A stretch of 64,000 nucleotides of DNA from Desulfobacteraceae bacterium (GCA_016744295.1 JADGEQ010000032.1:1-64000); one strand, 5' to 3'. Positions 27,753 through 36,867 are shown, counted from the stretch's first letter. The notes: generated by a model from the letters alone, not told the origin. Numbers and translations: made by a program.

Positions 27753-28535
27753 ATGGCTGATGTGGAAAGTCCGGTTCAAGTTGGTTTTGCAGAGTTCATC
27801 GCCCGGTTGATATCCGAGGTTTTTGATTCGGTGATCACAAGTCAGATTGACCAGGAACAGCGATATGCTGAAATGGTTGCTTCGGCAGCCCTTACCGAAG
27901 ATGCCTATGCTGTTCAGCAGATAGGTGATTCCGATGTTGCAGCGGAAATCCCGTCTCTTTTTCCTCCCCGCCAGGAGGACAAAGATAAGCCAGACGCCAT
28001 ATATTCGGGATCCCCCTATCTGCCTGACAGGAAAGATCAGGAAGAGAGCCCTCCTTTGCTGGCTGTTCTTGGCATTAAATTGAGCAAAGAAAACCTGACC
28101 GAGGAAGGGGGGGGGCTGTTTTTGAATCAACGGGCGGTTGATGCCGTGTACGAGAAGGTCAGGCGTCAAATGGCTGCAATTCATCTGGGGCTTGTTAAAC
28201 AAATTATTTCCCGGGGATTGCCCCGGGTTGTGGTTGATTCCGGTAAAATTAACGGAAAGCTGACCTTTCATCTTACGGAATCGACATTAAGCCAGGCAAT
28301 GGAATCCGGGACAGAAAAAAATGCAGCTGTTGCCACTGAAACAAAAATCGGTTCCATGGCAAGGGCCTCGGTACTGAGTGGCAGTACGAAAAGTGTATTT
28401 ACCCTGCCCAGGGCACGTATTCTGCCCAATGTTAAGCTAATGGTCAAACAAGCCGATGACACCTCTCCCCAGAGTTCTCAGGTCAAGGCCAATGTTTATG
28501 GCGAAGTTGAAATAACATTTAAAACAATAACATGA
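27753..28535 (+). CDS. Unknown protein B, homologous to A
   Basis: A 260-residue protein. The start at 27753 is preferred over ATG 27747 because the GGGGG ribosome site is then correctly spaced and the N-terminus (MAD) matches protein A. Shared blocks: GFAEFIARLISEVFDSVI (~11-28) and LVKQIISRGLPRVVVDSGKI (~147-166), again followed by beta-rich sequence ending with a VEITFKT strand. The middle is a hydrophilic, probably disordered linker. It starts 11 bases after A and overlaps C by four bases (ATGA). Confidence 0.7.
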   Translation: MADVESPVQVGFAEFIARLISEVFDSVITSQIDQEQRYAEMVASAALTEDAYAVQQIGDSDVAAEIPSLFPPRQEDKDKPDAIYSGSPYLPDRKDQEESPPLLAVLGIKLSKENLTEEGGGLFLNQRAVDAVYEKVRRQMAAIHLGLVKQIISRGLPRVVVDSGKINGKLTFHLTESTLSQAMESGTEKNAAVATETKIGSMARASVLSGSTKSVFTLPRARILPNVKLMVKQADDTSPQSSQVKANVYGEVEITFKTIT

Positions 28536-29224
28536 GCGAACAAGAAAACATTCCTAAAACCATGGGTGATTTTGTCACTTTGCTGATTCGTGAAATATCC
28601 CAGTCTATTTCCCTGGCAAGATATGAAGCGCCGCTCATTCAGGTACAGCAGGTTCGGGTTCGTTTTGGTGAAGAGGGGGGCAGCGATTCTGTGATTGAGA
28701 ATCGCTACCCTTTTATGGCCAATGGGTGGGATGTCGAAATGGAGCTGGATGGCAAGCTTCAGGCTCGGTTATATGGAAAACCCCTGCCGCCGATACCGCC
28801 GAAACATGCGCTTTTGGATATATTTGGTGATCATCCTGTCTCTCATATTAAAGGGGTCAATACAAATTGGGCGTCTTTTCTCCAGGGGCACAAGGTTGAA
28901 ACCATTGGCAGTCTTGCCGCAATTTCCGGGGCAGCGCTTCAGGTTCTTGCCCGGGAAAGAAGATCTGTTACCCTTTGGGAGATTCATGGCAAGGCAAGAC
29001 TGTTAACAAGCGAAGTGCCTTTCTTTCCATCAAGTTCCCTTGATGCAGAAAATCTTTATGCCATACTGAAAATGGCACCAGACGGGCTTTTAGATCGTGT
29101 CGGTATCCATAAAACATCCATGGCCGAAATACAGCGGCTTTCGGACACCATGGAGATTCTGGCCATTGTTGTTGATAGTAAGGTACTAAAGACAGTGCAG
29201 TTGGGGGATCTTTTAATCCGTTAA
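28532..29224 (+). CDS. Unknown protein C with helix-hairpin-helix-like segment
   Basis: A 230-residue protein translationally coupled to B. Its N-terminal segment FVTLLIREISQSISLARYE (~12-30) echoes the helix shared by A and B, and a strand WDVEMELDGKL (~71) resembles their beta-like segments. The C-terminal half has two helix-hairpin-helix-like repeats: IKGVNTNWASFLQGHKVETI (~107-126) and DRVGIHKTSMAEIQRLS (~187-203). Such repeats often mediate protein or DNA contacts. Taken together, A, B and C look like subunits of one complex. A terminator follows. Confidence 0.7.
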   Translation: MSEQENIPKTMGDFVTLLIREISQSISLARYEAPLIQVQQVRVRFGEEGGSDSVIENRYPFMANGWDVEMELDGKLQARLYGKPLPPIPPKHALLDIFGDHPVSHIKGVNTNWASFLQGHKVETIGSLAAISGAALQVLARERRSVTLWEIHGKARLLTSEVPFFPSSSLDAENLYAILKMAPDGLLDRVGIHKTSMAEIQRLSDTMEILAIVVDSKVLKTVQLGDLLIR

Positions 29225-29233
29225 CCCCATGGC

Positions 29234-29257
29234 AGATTCTTCCTGGAATCTTTTTTT
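29234..29257 (+). terminator. Intrinsic terminator after the A-B-C cluster
   Basis: AGATTC and GAATCT form a six-pair stem around TTCCTG, followed by a run of seven T residues. It lies 10 bases after the protein C stop. Confidence 0.7.
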
Positions 29258-29393
29258 ATTCCCACCCTTCATCTGAAAAGGAAAAACTTTGTTTGCATTG
29301 GGTGATAATTTGGATAAGATGGGGGTTAGTGAAAAATGCTTCAAATACAAATAAAAGACGGGTGATTTCCCCAGTGGGTGTAAGAAAATTGAA

Positions 29394-29867
29394 ATGATGA
29401 TAACCCGGACAGATACAATTGAAGCGATAATCCCGATTTTCCGAGAGTATTTAATGGGCATGAGTCAGTTCTATAAGATTATGGATATTCATTCCTGGTG
29501 TGAAGGTGCCGTGAAAAATTTACAAAAATATTCCAGGGCAGATGATCGGCTGATTTACATTCTAAAGGGATCCGAGTCTATCATTGGGTTTGCCTTGGTA
29601 AATAAGCACTTCCGGTTCAATCAAGACGGATTTGCCATTTCCGAGTTTTATATTCAAAAAAAATCTGAGAGGCAAGGGTGTGGGCGGAGACTGGCTGAAT
29701 ATGTATTTACCCAGCATCCCGGTAATTGGGAAGTCGCCGTCACATCCAATAACAAAGGCGCGCTCCTGTTTTGGAACCAGGTTGTCTTGTCTTACACAGC
29801 CGGTGATTTTATGGAGAAAAAGACCCCTTCCTTTAGGGGAGATGGATTTTTATTCAACAACCAATAG
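29394..29867 (+). CDS. GNAT-family N-acetyltransferase
   Basis: A 157-residue acetyl-CoA-dependent acyltransferase of unknown substrate. Motif A is recognisable: ISEFYIQKKSERQGCGRRLAE (from ~80), with the RQGCGR pyrophosphate loop, followed by a V-x-x-NNKGALLFW motif B helix (~116). The ribosome site before the ATG pair is weak. It stands alone after a terminator. Confidence 0.8.
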   Translation: MMITRTDTIEAIIPIFREYLMGMSQFYKIMDIHSWCEGAVKNLQKYSRADDRLIYILKGSESIIGFALVNKHFRFNQDGFAISEFYIQKKSERQGCGRRLAEYVFTQHPGNWEVAVTSNNKGALLFWNQVVLSYTAGDFMEKKTPSFRGDGFLFNNQ

Positions 29868-30106
29868 GAAATCCATATTCAGGCGTTTTTATCTTGTTTA
29901 GCCTTGTTTCGCTTCGGTTATATTTTGGATTTCGCATATAGTGATGTGAGACTGCTTTGATTATTTGTTTTTTTCATGGTAGAATTAATGGTTTTTGAAA
30001 AATGATCGGAACATTCAGTGAATCATAGTTGGTGTAGTGAACCACTGATAGTGCATCACTGCATTATAAACTGTGACAAAATTTAAGTTTAAATAAGGAC
30101 AATCAT

Positions 30107-30571
30107 ATGACCAATAATGATGTTTTGCGCCGGATTCGCTATGTCTTTGATTTTAGCGATTCGAAAATGATTGCTGTGTTTGGCATGGCAGACCATATGG
30201 TAACCCGGAGTGAGATCAGCGATTGGCTGAAAAAAGAGGATGACCCGGCTTATCAGGAATGTAGCGATACCCTTTTGGCTATCTTTCTTAATGGGTTGAT
30301 CAATTATAAACGGGGTAAAAAAGAGGGGGGCCAGCTTCTGCCGGAGCAGGTATTAACAAATAATATTATTTTTAGAAAATTAAGAATTGCACTGGATCTG
30401 AAAACCGACGATATCATTGAGATCATGGGGCTGACCCAAATTTCTATCAGCAAGCACGAACTAAGCGCATTTTTCAGAAAGCCCGAGAACAGGCATTATC
30501 GTGGTTGCAAAGACCAGGTTCTGCGGAATTTTTTAAAAGGTGTGCAGTTAAAATATCGCCCTGAAGTTTAA
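30107..30571 (+). CDS. yehS: DUF1456 protein (YehS family)
   Basis: A 154-residue protein with two tandem DUF1456 repeats, each starting like NDVLRRIRYVFDFSD (~4) and NIIFRKLRIALDLKT (~84) and each ending with a GL-x-x-KRG or KGVQ-type helix. Function of the family is unknown; it is widespread as a single conserved gene. The ribosome site is AAGGAC, upstream of the ATG at 30107. Confidence 0.9.
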   Translation: MTNNDVLRRIRYVFDFSDSKMIAVFGMADHMVTRSEISDWLKKEDDPAYQECSDTLLAIFLNGLINYKRGKKEGGQLLPEQVLTNNIIFRKLRIALDLKTDDIIEIMGLTQISISKHELSAFFRKPENRHYRGCKDQVLRNFLKGVQLKYRPEV

Positions 30572-30595
30572 GTTTTAAATTAATAGGAGCATGTT

Positions 30596-30916
30596 ATGAA
30601 CCTTTATTGGACCAGTGTTGAAGTTGATATTGTTAACCCTTCGGCCTATGAAGATTGTGTGGGCGGTTTTGTTTATTTGTTCTTAAATGCCCATGATGTA
30701 CGGGAAGCCATTCCTAAAATCGAGGCCGCCCTTGCAGAAGAGGATCTTCGAATAAATCAGATAGAGTTTGTGGCACTATATGATGAAGTCCCCTGGGATA
30801 CGGAAGAGGAGCAGATTCTCTATGATTCATTGGCCAAACAAGCAAGTGAGAGTGAAGAGGTCATCTGGGATGAAATATTTGCCTATGAATCAAAGGATGA
30901 ACAAGAGGACGAATAA
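30596..30916 (+). CDS. Unknown small acidic protein
   Basis: A 106-residue soluble protein with a strongly acidic C-terminus (ESKDEQEDE). The N-terminal half could form an alpha/beta sandwich: WTSVEVDIVN, FVYLFLNA, a helix, then INQIEFVALYDEVPW. I recognise no family. TAGGAGC before ATG 30596 supports the start, and it lies 24 bases after the DUF1456 gene, so the two are probably co-transcribed. Confidence 0.7.
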   Translation: MNLYWTSVEVDIVNPSAYEDCVGGFVYLFLNAHDVREAIPKIEAALAEEDLRINQIEFVALYDEVPWDTEEEQILYDSLAKQASESEEVIWDEIFAYESKDEQEDE

Positions 30917-30983
30917 GAGGCTGAATCAAATGATGAATAAGGGGCTTTCGTCTTTTTTATAGATGTTTTTTAAGGGGGATTCG

Positions 30984-31916
30984 ATGAAAAATATATTGAT
31001 TGCCGGGGCATCCGGTTTTGTGGGAAAATATCTTGCAAACCAATTTCTTGCCGAGGGTTTCTCTGTAACCGGCCTGGGTACCTCTCTGGATCATCCCCTT
31101 AATCAGTCCCCAAAAGATCAATCTGGACAGCAATTTGAAAATTTTAAATGGATATCCGCTGATACCACCAGGGAAGGTGACTGGCAGAATCATGTAGCTG
31201 TTGCTGATATTGTGATTAATCTGGCTGGTAGAAATATTTTTAAACCCTGGACTAAAAAATACAAGCAGGCCATCTATGATTCCAGAATTTTGACAACAAA
31301 GCATTTGGTGGATGCCATGGAAAAAGGAAAGCCCGTTAAACTATTGAATGCCTCCGCTGTGGGGTATTATGGTGACCGGGGTGAGACAGTTTTGTCCGAG
31401 ACAGATCCGGTCGGATCTGATTTTTTGGCAATAGTGTGTCAAGACTGGGAAACCCGAGCCCTTGAAGCCTTGAAAAAAGAGGTTCTTGTCTGCTGCATGC
31501 GTTTTGGTGTGGTGCTGGGGAACGAAGGGGCTCTGTCTGTTATGACCCCGGCCTTTAACTGGTTTGTGGGGGGACCTTTGGGCAATGGCAGCCAATGGTT
31601 TCCCTGGATACATATCCATGATTTGTACAGGGCTATTAAGTTTTTAATGGATGATTCGGATCTTAGGGGAACCTTTAATTTTACAGGTCCGGGGATGGTG
31701 CGCCAAAAGGATTTTGCAAAGGCGTTGGGAAACGCTTTGAACAGGCCTGCCATCTTTCCGGCTCCGGCGTTTATGGTGAAGCTTATGATGGGAGACCTGG
31801 GGGCTTCACTGCTCCAAAGTCAGAAAGCGCTCCCCCAAAGACTGACAGACCTGGGATTTGAATTTGAGTTTCAGACCCCCGGGGTTGCCCTGGCCAATAT
31901 TTTTACAAAACAATAA
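30984..31916 (+). CDS. TIGR01777-family NAD-dependent epimerase (SDR39U1 type)
   Basis: A 310-residue extended short-chain dehydrogenase. The start at 30984 is chosen because AAGGGGGA precedes it and NILIAGASGFVGKYL follows at once as the nucleotide-binding GxxGxxG motif. Other family landmarks: NLAGRNIFKPWTKKYK (~78), SAVGYYGDRGE (~122) and FPWIHIHDLYRAI (~203). Physiological substrate is unknown for the family. A second, larger homologue is at 48.4 kb. Confidence 0.88.
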   Translation: MKNILIAGASGFVGKYLANQFLAEGFSVTGLGTSLDHPLNQSPKDQSGQQFENFKWISADTTREGDWQNHVAVADIVINLAGRNIFKPWTKKYKQAIYDSRILTTKHLVDAMEKGKPVKLLNASAVGYYGDRGETVLSETDPVGSDFLAIVCQDWETRALEALKKEVLVCCMRFGVVLGNEGALSVMTPAFNWFVGGPLGNGSQWFPWIHIHDLYRAIKFLMDDSDLRGTFNFTGPGMVRQKDFAKALGNALNRPAIFPAPAFMVKLMMGDLGASLLQSQKALPQRLTDLGFEFEFQTPGVALANIFTKQ

Positions 31917-31970
31917 AAATCTCTTCCATGGGGTCTTTAAATTTTAAAAAATTTGGTATACAAGTTGCTA

Positions 31971-31996
31971 TGTACTATTTAAATGTACTATTTAAC
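31971..31996 (+). repeat. Two 13-bp tandem repeats upstream of rubrerythrin gene
   Basis: TGTACTATTTAAA is followed directly by TGTACTATTTAAC. The pair sits 10 bases before an inverted repeat in the same leader, where a regulator or the polymerase would bind. Confidence 0.8.
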
Positions 31997-32005
31997 TGTT
32001 AGTTG

Positions 32006-32020
32006 AAATAATAATTATTT
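32006..32020 (+). promoter_or_regulatory. Fur/PerR-like 7-1-7 inverted repeat
   Basis: AAATAAT and ATTATTT flank a single A, a perfect 7-1-7 inverted repeat with the TAAT core typical of Fur-family boxes (PerR-type peroxide control would fit a rubrerythrin). The region is AT-rich, so chance cannot be excluded. Confidence 0.4.
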
Positions 32021-32066
32021 TGAAAAGATTAATATTAAATAACCCCCAACCAGGAGGAAAACAAAC

Positions 32067-32528
32067 ATGAAATTCGGATCAGTTGATGAAATACTAACCT
32101 TTGCCACTGACAGAGAAAAAGAAGCCGTTGAATTTTATGCATCCCTTGCAAAGCAGGCAACCCGTTCTTCCCTCAAGGAAACCTTTGTAAATTTTTCAAA
32201 GGAAGAAGAAAAGCATGTGGCGCTTCTGTCTGATATTTCCGGGAACAAGGAAAAAATTGATTCCTATGAATTTAAAACAATAACAGATCTGAAAATCAGC
32301 GATTATCTGGTGGAAAAAGAGTACGAAGAGGGCATGCCAATGCCTGAAATTTTAAAACTTGCCATGAAAAAAGAAGAGGTTGCAGTTAAACTTTATACGG
32401 ACCTTGCCGGACAGACAGATAACGAAGATGCTAAAAAACTATTTTTGATCCTGGTTCAGGAAGAGGCAAAACACAAACTTGGTCTTGAAACCATGTATGA
32501 TGATTATCTGGCTGACCAAGACAATTAA
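32067..32528 (+). CDS. Rubrerythrin-type ferritin-like diiron protein
   Basis: A 153-residue four-helix diiron protein, likely reducing peroxide or storing iron. Carboxylate and His ligands appear as DREKEAVEFY (~12) and EEEKHVALL (~51) in the first half and KKEEVAVKLY (~103) and QEEAKHKLGLE (~136) in the second. It lacks the C-terminal rubredoxin domain of classical rubrerythrin, so an external rubredoxin would have to supply electrons. AGGAGG precedes the start. Confidence 0.88.
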   Translation: MKFGSVDEILTFATDREKEAVEFYASLAKQATRSSLKETFVNFSKEEEKHVALLSDISGNKEKIDSYEFKTITDLKISDYLVEKEYEEGMPMPEILKLAMKKEEVAVKLYTDLAGQTDNEDAKKLFLILVQEEAKHKLGLETMYDDYLADQDN

Positions 32529-32574
32529 TCGGATAATTGATCAAGATACTTGATCCCGGGATCATTGAGTCCAT

Positions 32575-32619
32575 AACGCAGGGGAATTGAATATACGGTC
32601 AATTTTCCTGCGTTTTTTT
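32575..32619 (+). terminator. Strong intrinsic terminator after rubrerythrin gene
   Basis: A 16-pair stem (AACGCAGGGGAATTGA against its complement, with two G-U pairs) closes on an eight-base loop and is followed by seven T residues, a textbook rho-independent terminator. Confidence 0.9.
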
Positions 32620-32683
32620 ACGGGAGCACCTGGCCTAGGCCTCCTTTCTTCCAGGATTTTTAATCCATACAAAAGGAAATACA

Positions 32684-34051
32684 ATGGATCTTAAATATCT
32701 TTTCCGGCCCTCCTCAATGGCGGTGATCGGTGTTTCCACAACCCAGGACAACCACCCGGCCAATGTTATCTATACAAAGAATCATCTACGGTATCCGGTT
32801 AAGACCTATGCTGTGAACCCCAAGGGAGGCCTGCTTAACAGGGAACCCTTGTATCCGACGCTGGGAGATATTGACGGCGATGTGGATATGGCGGTTATCG
32901 CCGTCCGGGCTCAGTTTGTTCCAGGTGTGGTGGAACAATGCATTGAAAAGGGGGTGCGGGGCGCTGTGATAATCTCCGGAGGCTTTTCCGAGTCCGGGAA
33001 CCATGATCTTCAAAAAAAGGTGACGGATATTGCAAGGGGGGCGAACTTTCCTTTTGTGGGGCCCAATTGCCTGGGGATTTATGCCCCGGACATGCTGGAT
33101 ACTTTTTTTCTTCCCGGGGAGCGGATTATCCGGCCCCAAAAAGGGAATGTCGGGTTTGTTTCCCAGAGCGGCGGTGTTCTCGTCGACCAGATGGTAAAAT
33201 TTGCATCCCAGGGGATTGGGATTTCCCTTGGAGTGAGTATCGGCAACAAGGCCTTTCTTCGGGAAATTGATATGATTGACTGGTTTGAAAGTGACCTTGA
33301 AACCCGGGTGATTGCCTTTTACATCGAAGGATTTGAGCGCAGGGAGGGCCGGGAGTTTATCAAACGGGCAGAACGGTGCACCAAGCCCATTGTGGTGTTA
33401 AAGGCGGGTAAAAGCCCGAAAGGAATTGCTGCCGTGTCCAGCCATACTGCCTCCCTGGCCGGAGATTATCGGGTTTTTTCCCAGGTAATGCAACAACATT
33501 GTGTGGCAGAAGCTGACAATGAATATGAACTGACCTCTTTTTGTGAGGCCCTGAGCTGTTATCCCAAGGGAAGCCGGGGAAATGTGGGAATCGTATCCCT
33601 GAGTGGCGGTCATGGTGTTGTGGCAGCAGATGCCTGCAGCGTCCAGGGGGTGAGCATCCCTGGGATTACATCCCAAACCGTCGGAAACATTCGGGAAAAA
33701 CTTTCTCCGGAAATTCAAAGTATTGCCTCTTTGACAAATCCCATGGATCTGACCGGTTCCTGTGTGGACAGTGACATCGAAGCTGCGGTGCGCCACCTGT
33801 CCAGGGATGAACATATTGACTGCGTCCTGGCCCTGTTGCTGCCGTATTCCCCCGGTATTTCCACGGATATCGGTGCCAAACTGTCCCAGGTGGCCAGAAA
33901 TGAGGGTAAACCTTTGATTGCCTATGTTCCCAACGAAGACAAGTACAAGATTATCATAGAGGGATTTGAATTGAACCATATCCCTGTGGCCTCTTCTGTG
34001 GAAGGTGCCGTTCTCATGGCAAAGGCTTTAAAGAGGTGCAGACCATGTTAA
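32684..34051 (+). CDS. ADP-forming acyl-CoA (acetate-CoA) synthetase, alpha subunit
   Basis: A 455-residue CoA-binding and ligase-CoA subunit of the nucleotide-diphosphate-forming acyl-CoA synthetases, which conserve energy as ATP while converting acyl-CoA to the acid, or run in reverse to activate it. Seen: an N-terminal CoA-binding Rossmann domain (MAVIGVSTTQDNHPAN at ~12, NPKGG ~45, VGPNCLGIY ~125) and a ligase domain with the phospho-His in VSSHTASLAGDYR (~252-264). The beta subunit is a separate overlapping gene, unlike the fused form in many bacteria. Confidence 0.9.
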   Translation: MDLKYLFRPSSMAVIGVSTTQDNHPANVIYTKNHLRYPVKTYAVNPKGGLLNREPLYPTLGDIDGDVDMAVIAVRAQFVPGVVEQCIEKGVRGAVIISGGFSESGNHDLQKKVTDIARGANFPFVGPNCLGIYAPDMLDTFFLPGERIIRPQKGNVGFVSQSGGVLVDQMVKFASQGIGISLGVSIGNKAFLREIDMIDWFESDLETRVIAFYIEGFERREGREFIKRAERCTKPIVVLKAGKSPKGIAAVSSHTASLAGDYRVFSQVMQQHCVAEADNEYELTSFCEALSCYPKGSRGNVGIVSLSGGHGVVAADACSVQGVSIPGITSQTVGNIREKLSPEIQSIASLTNPMDLTGSCVDSDIEAAVRHLSRDEHIDCVLALLLPYSPGISTDIGAKLSQVARNEGKPLIAYVPNEDKYKIIIEGFELNHIPVASSVEGAVLMAKALKRCRPC

Positions 34052-34725
34052 GTAAATCAGACAGCAGCATCATCGATATTTCCAGATCCCGTGGCTGGGT
34101 CCTTGAGCCCCATGCCAAACGAATAATGGCAAACCAGGGATTTGATATTCCCGATTTTGTCCTGACAGATTCCATCCAGGTTGCCAGGGATTTTTTAAAA
34201 AAGTTAGCGGGACCTGTGGTTGTAAAGGCGGTATCGGAAAATATTCTTCACAAAACAGAATTTGATGCTGTTGTCACCGGCATCCATGATGAACAAACCC
34301 TTGAACGGGAAATGACACGGCTAAAAACACTCGAGGGGTGTGAACAGATCCTGGTGGAGGAGATGGTGGAAGGCCTTGAAATCATCATCGGCGGGAAAAA
34401 TGATTTTCAGTTTGGGCCGGTGGTTGTTCTGGGTCTGGGCGGGACCTCTGTGGAAATTTATAATGACACCGCCATCCGAATGGCACCGCTCAAACCTGCG
34501 GATGTACTGTCCATGGTCGATTCCCTTAAGGCTAAAAAATTATTTAAAGGGTATCGGAAAAAGCCCGGAGTGAACATGGAGAAGCTCACCCGTCTGGTGG
34601 TGGAATTTTCCTTACTTGTCATGGAGATGGAACCGCAGTTCCAGTCCATTGACCTGAACCCGGTCATTTGCACAAAGGACAGGTGTGTCATTGCCGACGC
34701 CAGGATCATGCTCAATCAGGCATGA
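34045..34725 (+). CDS. ADP-forming acyl-CoA synthetase, beta (ATP-grasp) subunit
   Basis: About 226 residues. ATG 34045 is preferred over an in-frame GTG at 34036 because AAAGAGG is then well spaced. The ATP-grasp fold shows GPVVVKAVSENILHKTE (~55), VEEMVEGLEIIIGGK (~108) and a closing SIDLNPVICT (~204), the Mg/ATP-binding DLNP motif. It overlaps the alpha gene by seven bases and completes the enzyme. Candidate substrates are acetate, propionate or aryl acids; sequence alone does not decide. Confidence 0.9.
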   Translation: MLSKSDSSIIDISRSRGWVLEPHAKRIMANQGFDIPDFVLTDSIQVARDFLKKLAGPVVVKAVSENILHKTEFDAVVTGIHDEQTLEREMTRLKTLEGCEQILVEEMVEGLEIIIGGKNDFQFGPVVVLGLGGTSVEIYNDTAIRMAPLKPADVLSMVDSLKAKKLFKGYRKKPGVNMEKLTRLVVEFSLLVMEMEPQFQSIDLNPVICTKDRCVIADARIMLNQA

Positions 34726-34764
34726 TCCATATTGCATAATGTTAAGAAAAGTCAGGTGGTATGA

Positions 34765-35562
34765 ATGACAGAATCAAAAAAAAAAATAAAACTGATCTCA
34801 TGGAATGTGAACGGTCTCAGGGCTGTGTTGAAAAAAGATTTTTTTGGCGCAGTCAAAAGAATGGATCCGGATATTTTAATGCTCCAGGAGACCAAACTTC
34901 AGGAAGACCAGCGCACCGATGAAATGGTGAATATTCCCTCCTTTGAATCCTTTTGGAATTATTCAACGGTGAAAAAAGGGTATAGCGGTGTGGCTGCCTA
35001 TTCAAAGCCGGTACCGACCCGGGTGATAACTGATTTTAATATGCCCCGGTTTGACGGGGAGGGTCGGGTGATTCAGATGGATTTTGATGGATTTACCCTG
35101 TTTAATATCTATTTTCCCAACGGCCAGATGAGTGATGACAGGCTTGCCTATAAACTAGACTTCTACGCCTGGTTCCTGGAATATGCCCAGGGGCTGAGGG
35201 ATGGGGGGAAAAGTCTGATTATCACCGGGGATTTTAATACCGCCCACAATGATATCGATTTGAAAAATCCCAAGCCCAACTCAAAGCGATCCGGATTTTT
35301 GCCGATTGAACGGGATATTCTGGATAAAATGATTCAATTGGGCTATGTGGACACCTTCAGACATTTTCATCCGGAAACCATAAAATATTCATGGTGGTCC
35401 TATCGGTTTAGTGCCAGGAAGAACAATGCCGGATGGCGGATCGATTATTTTTTTGTGACCCAGGATCTCATCGACAAAGGGGTTGTCAAGGAAGCCTTTA
35501 TCGATAATGAGATCCTGGGGTCGGATCATTGTCCTGTTGGGCTTATCATTGAGCCCTGTTGA
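34765..35562 (+). CDS. xthA: Exodeoxyribonuclease III / AP endonuclease
   Basis: A 265-residue base-excision-repair enzyme of the exonuclease-endonuclease-phosphatase family. Catalytic landmarks: SWNVNGLRA (~12-20), LMLQETKLQ (~38), YSGVAAYSK (~73), ITGDFNTAHNDID (~153), WWSYRFSARKNNAGWRIDYFF and the final LGSDHCPVG (~252-260). It stands alone, convergent with icd. Confidence 0.95.
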   Translation: MTESKKKIKLISWNVNGLRAVLKKDFFGAVKRMDPDILMLQETKLQEDQRTDEMVNIPSFESFWNYSTVKKGYSGVAAYSKPVPTRVITDFNMPRFDGEGRVIQMDFDGFTLFNIYFPNGQMSDDRLAYKLDFYAWFLEYAQGLRDGGKSLIITGDFNTAHNDIDLKNPKPNSKRSGFLPIERDILDKMIQLGYVDTFRHFHPETIKYSWWSYRFSARKNNAGWRIDYFFVTQDLIDKGVVKEAFIDNEILGSDHCPVGLIIEPC

Positions 35563-35625
35563 CCGGCGTTATGGATCGTTATTGTTGATGGGCTTTGATC
35601 TGTATTGTGACGGAACTTAGCCTGT

Positions 35626-36843
35626 CTATTCCATACAGGCGCAGATCTCTCGTGCAAACCCGGAACATGGCAACTCAATTGCGCCGGGGATCTGCCGGGC
35701 CAGGTCATAGGTCACTCGTTTGTTTAATATTGCCCTTTGAAGGGAAGATCTGACAAGTGCGGCAGCCGCTTCCCATCCCATGTGGTCCAGCATCATGGCT
35801 CCGGAGAGAATTAAAGATCCGGGGTTGACCTTGTCCATTCCGGCATATTTCGGGGCGGTTCCGTGGGTGGCCTCAAACACGGCGCATTGGGATCCCACAT
35901 TGGCACCGGGGGCCAGGCCCAACCCCCCCACCATGGCGGCCAGAAGATCTGAAATATAGTCTCCGTTCAGGTTGGGACAGGCAATGACATCATACTCTGC
36001 CGGCCTCAGCAATACCTGCTGGAACATATTGTCGGCTATCCTTGACTTGAGCACAATCTTGCTATTTGGAACCCTGCCGTCAAAGCGGTCCCACACCTCC
36101 TGCTCGGTGATAATCCGGCCGGAAAAATCCTCCCCCGCTTCAATCCCCCATTTTAAAAAGGCGCCCTCGGTGAATTTCATGATATTTCCCTTGTGCATGA
36201 GGGTGACACTGGGTCGATTATGGTCAAGGGCATATTGAATGGCTTTTCTCACAAGGCGTTTGGTATTGTCACGGCTGATGGGTTTGATCCCAATACCGGT
36301 GAAGTTTTCATCCAAAATTTGGCCTGATTTTTCCCTGATAAAGGCAATTGCTTCCTTTGCAGCAGGGGTGCCGGCTTCCCACTCAATACCCTTGTAGAGA
36401 TCTTCGGTATTTTCCCTGAATATAATCATGTTAATGGCATCCGGATCATTACATGGGGAGGGAACCCCCTTTATATATCGAACTGGCCGGATGCAGGCAA
36501 ACAGGTCAAGTTCCTGGCGGATGGCCACATTCAGGCTTCTCATTCCCTCTCCCACCGGTGTGGTCAAGGGGCCTTTAATGGCCACCCGATGGGTTTTTAT
36601 GGTCTCCAGGCTTTCCTTGGGAAGCCATTCACCGGTTTGCGCAAAGGCGGCTTCTCCAGCCAAAACCGCTAAAAAATCAATTTTCCTTTGTCCGTCATAG
36701 CTCTTTTCAACGGCCGCATCCAACACGCGGCGGCTGGCCTTCCATATGTCCGGCCCGGTTCCGTCTCCTGCAATATAAGGGATCACAGGCATATTGGGTA
36801 CATTTAAAGAGCCGTCGTTATTGAGGGTGATGATATTTTCCAT
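35626..36843 (-). CDS. icd: NADP-dependent isocitrate dehydrogenase
   Basis: A 405-residue TCA-cycle enzyme converting isocitrate to 2-oxoglutarate. Signatures: TPVGEGMRSLNVAIRQELDL (~96-115) with the substrate-binding Ser, NMIIFRENTEDLY (~137-149) and the metal-binding NLNGDYISDLLAAMVGGLG stretch (~294-312). GGAGG precedes the ATG at 36843. It is the last gene of a five-gene minus-strand operon that also holds citrate synthase. With the divergent KorAB, it covers citrate to succinyl-CoA except aconitase, which is not here. Confidence 0.95.
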   Translation of the reverse strand: MENIITLNNDGSLNVPNMPVIPYIAGDGTGPDIWKASRRVLDAAVEKSYDGQRKIDFLAVLAGEAAFAQTGEWLPKESLETIKTHRVAIKGPLTTPVGEGMRSLNVAIRQELDLFACIRPVRYIKGVPSPCNDPDAINMIIFRENTEDLYKGIEWEAGTPAAKEAIAFIREKSGQILDENFTGIGIKPISRDNTKRLVRKAIQYALDHNRPSVTLMHKGNIMKFTEGAFLKWGIEAGEDFSGRIITEQEVWDRFDGRVPNSKIVLKSRIADNMFQQVLLRPAEYDVIACPNLNGDYISDLLAAMVGGLGLAPGANVGSQCAVFEATHGTAPKYAGMDKVNPGSLILSGAMMLDHMGWEAAAALVRSSLQRAILNKRVTYDLARQIPGAIELPCSGFAREICACME

Positions 36844-36867
36844 GCATGCCTCCGGAATGTTAGTTGA

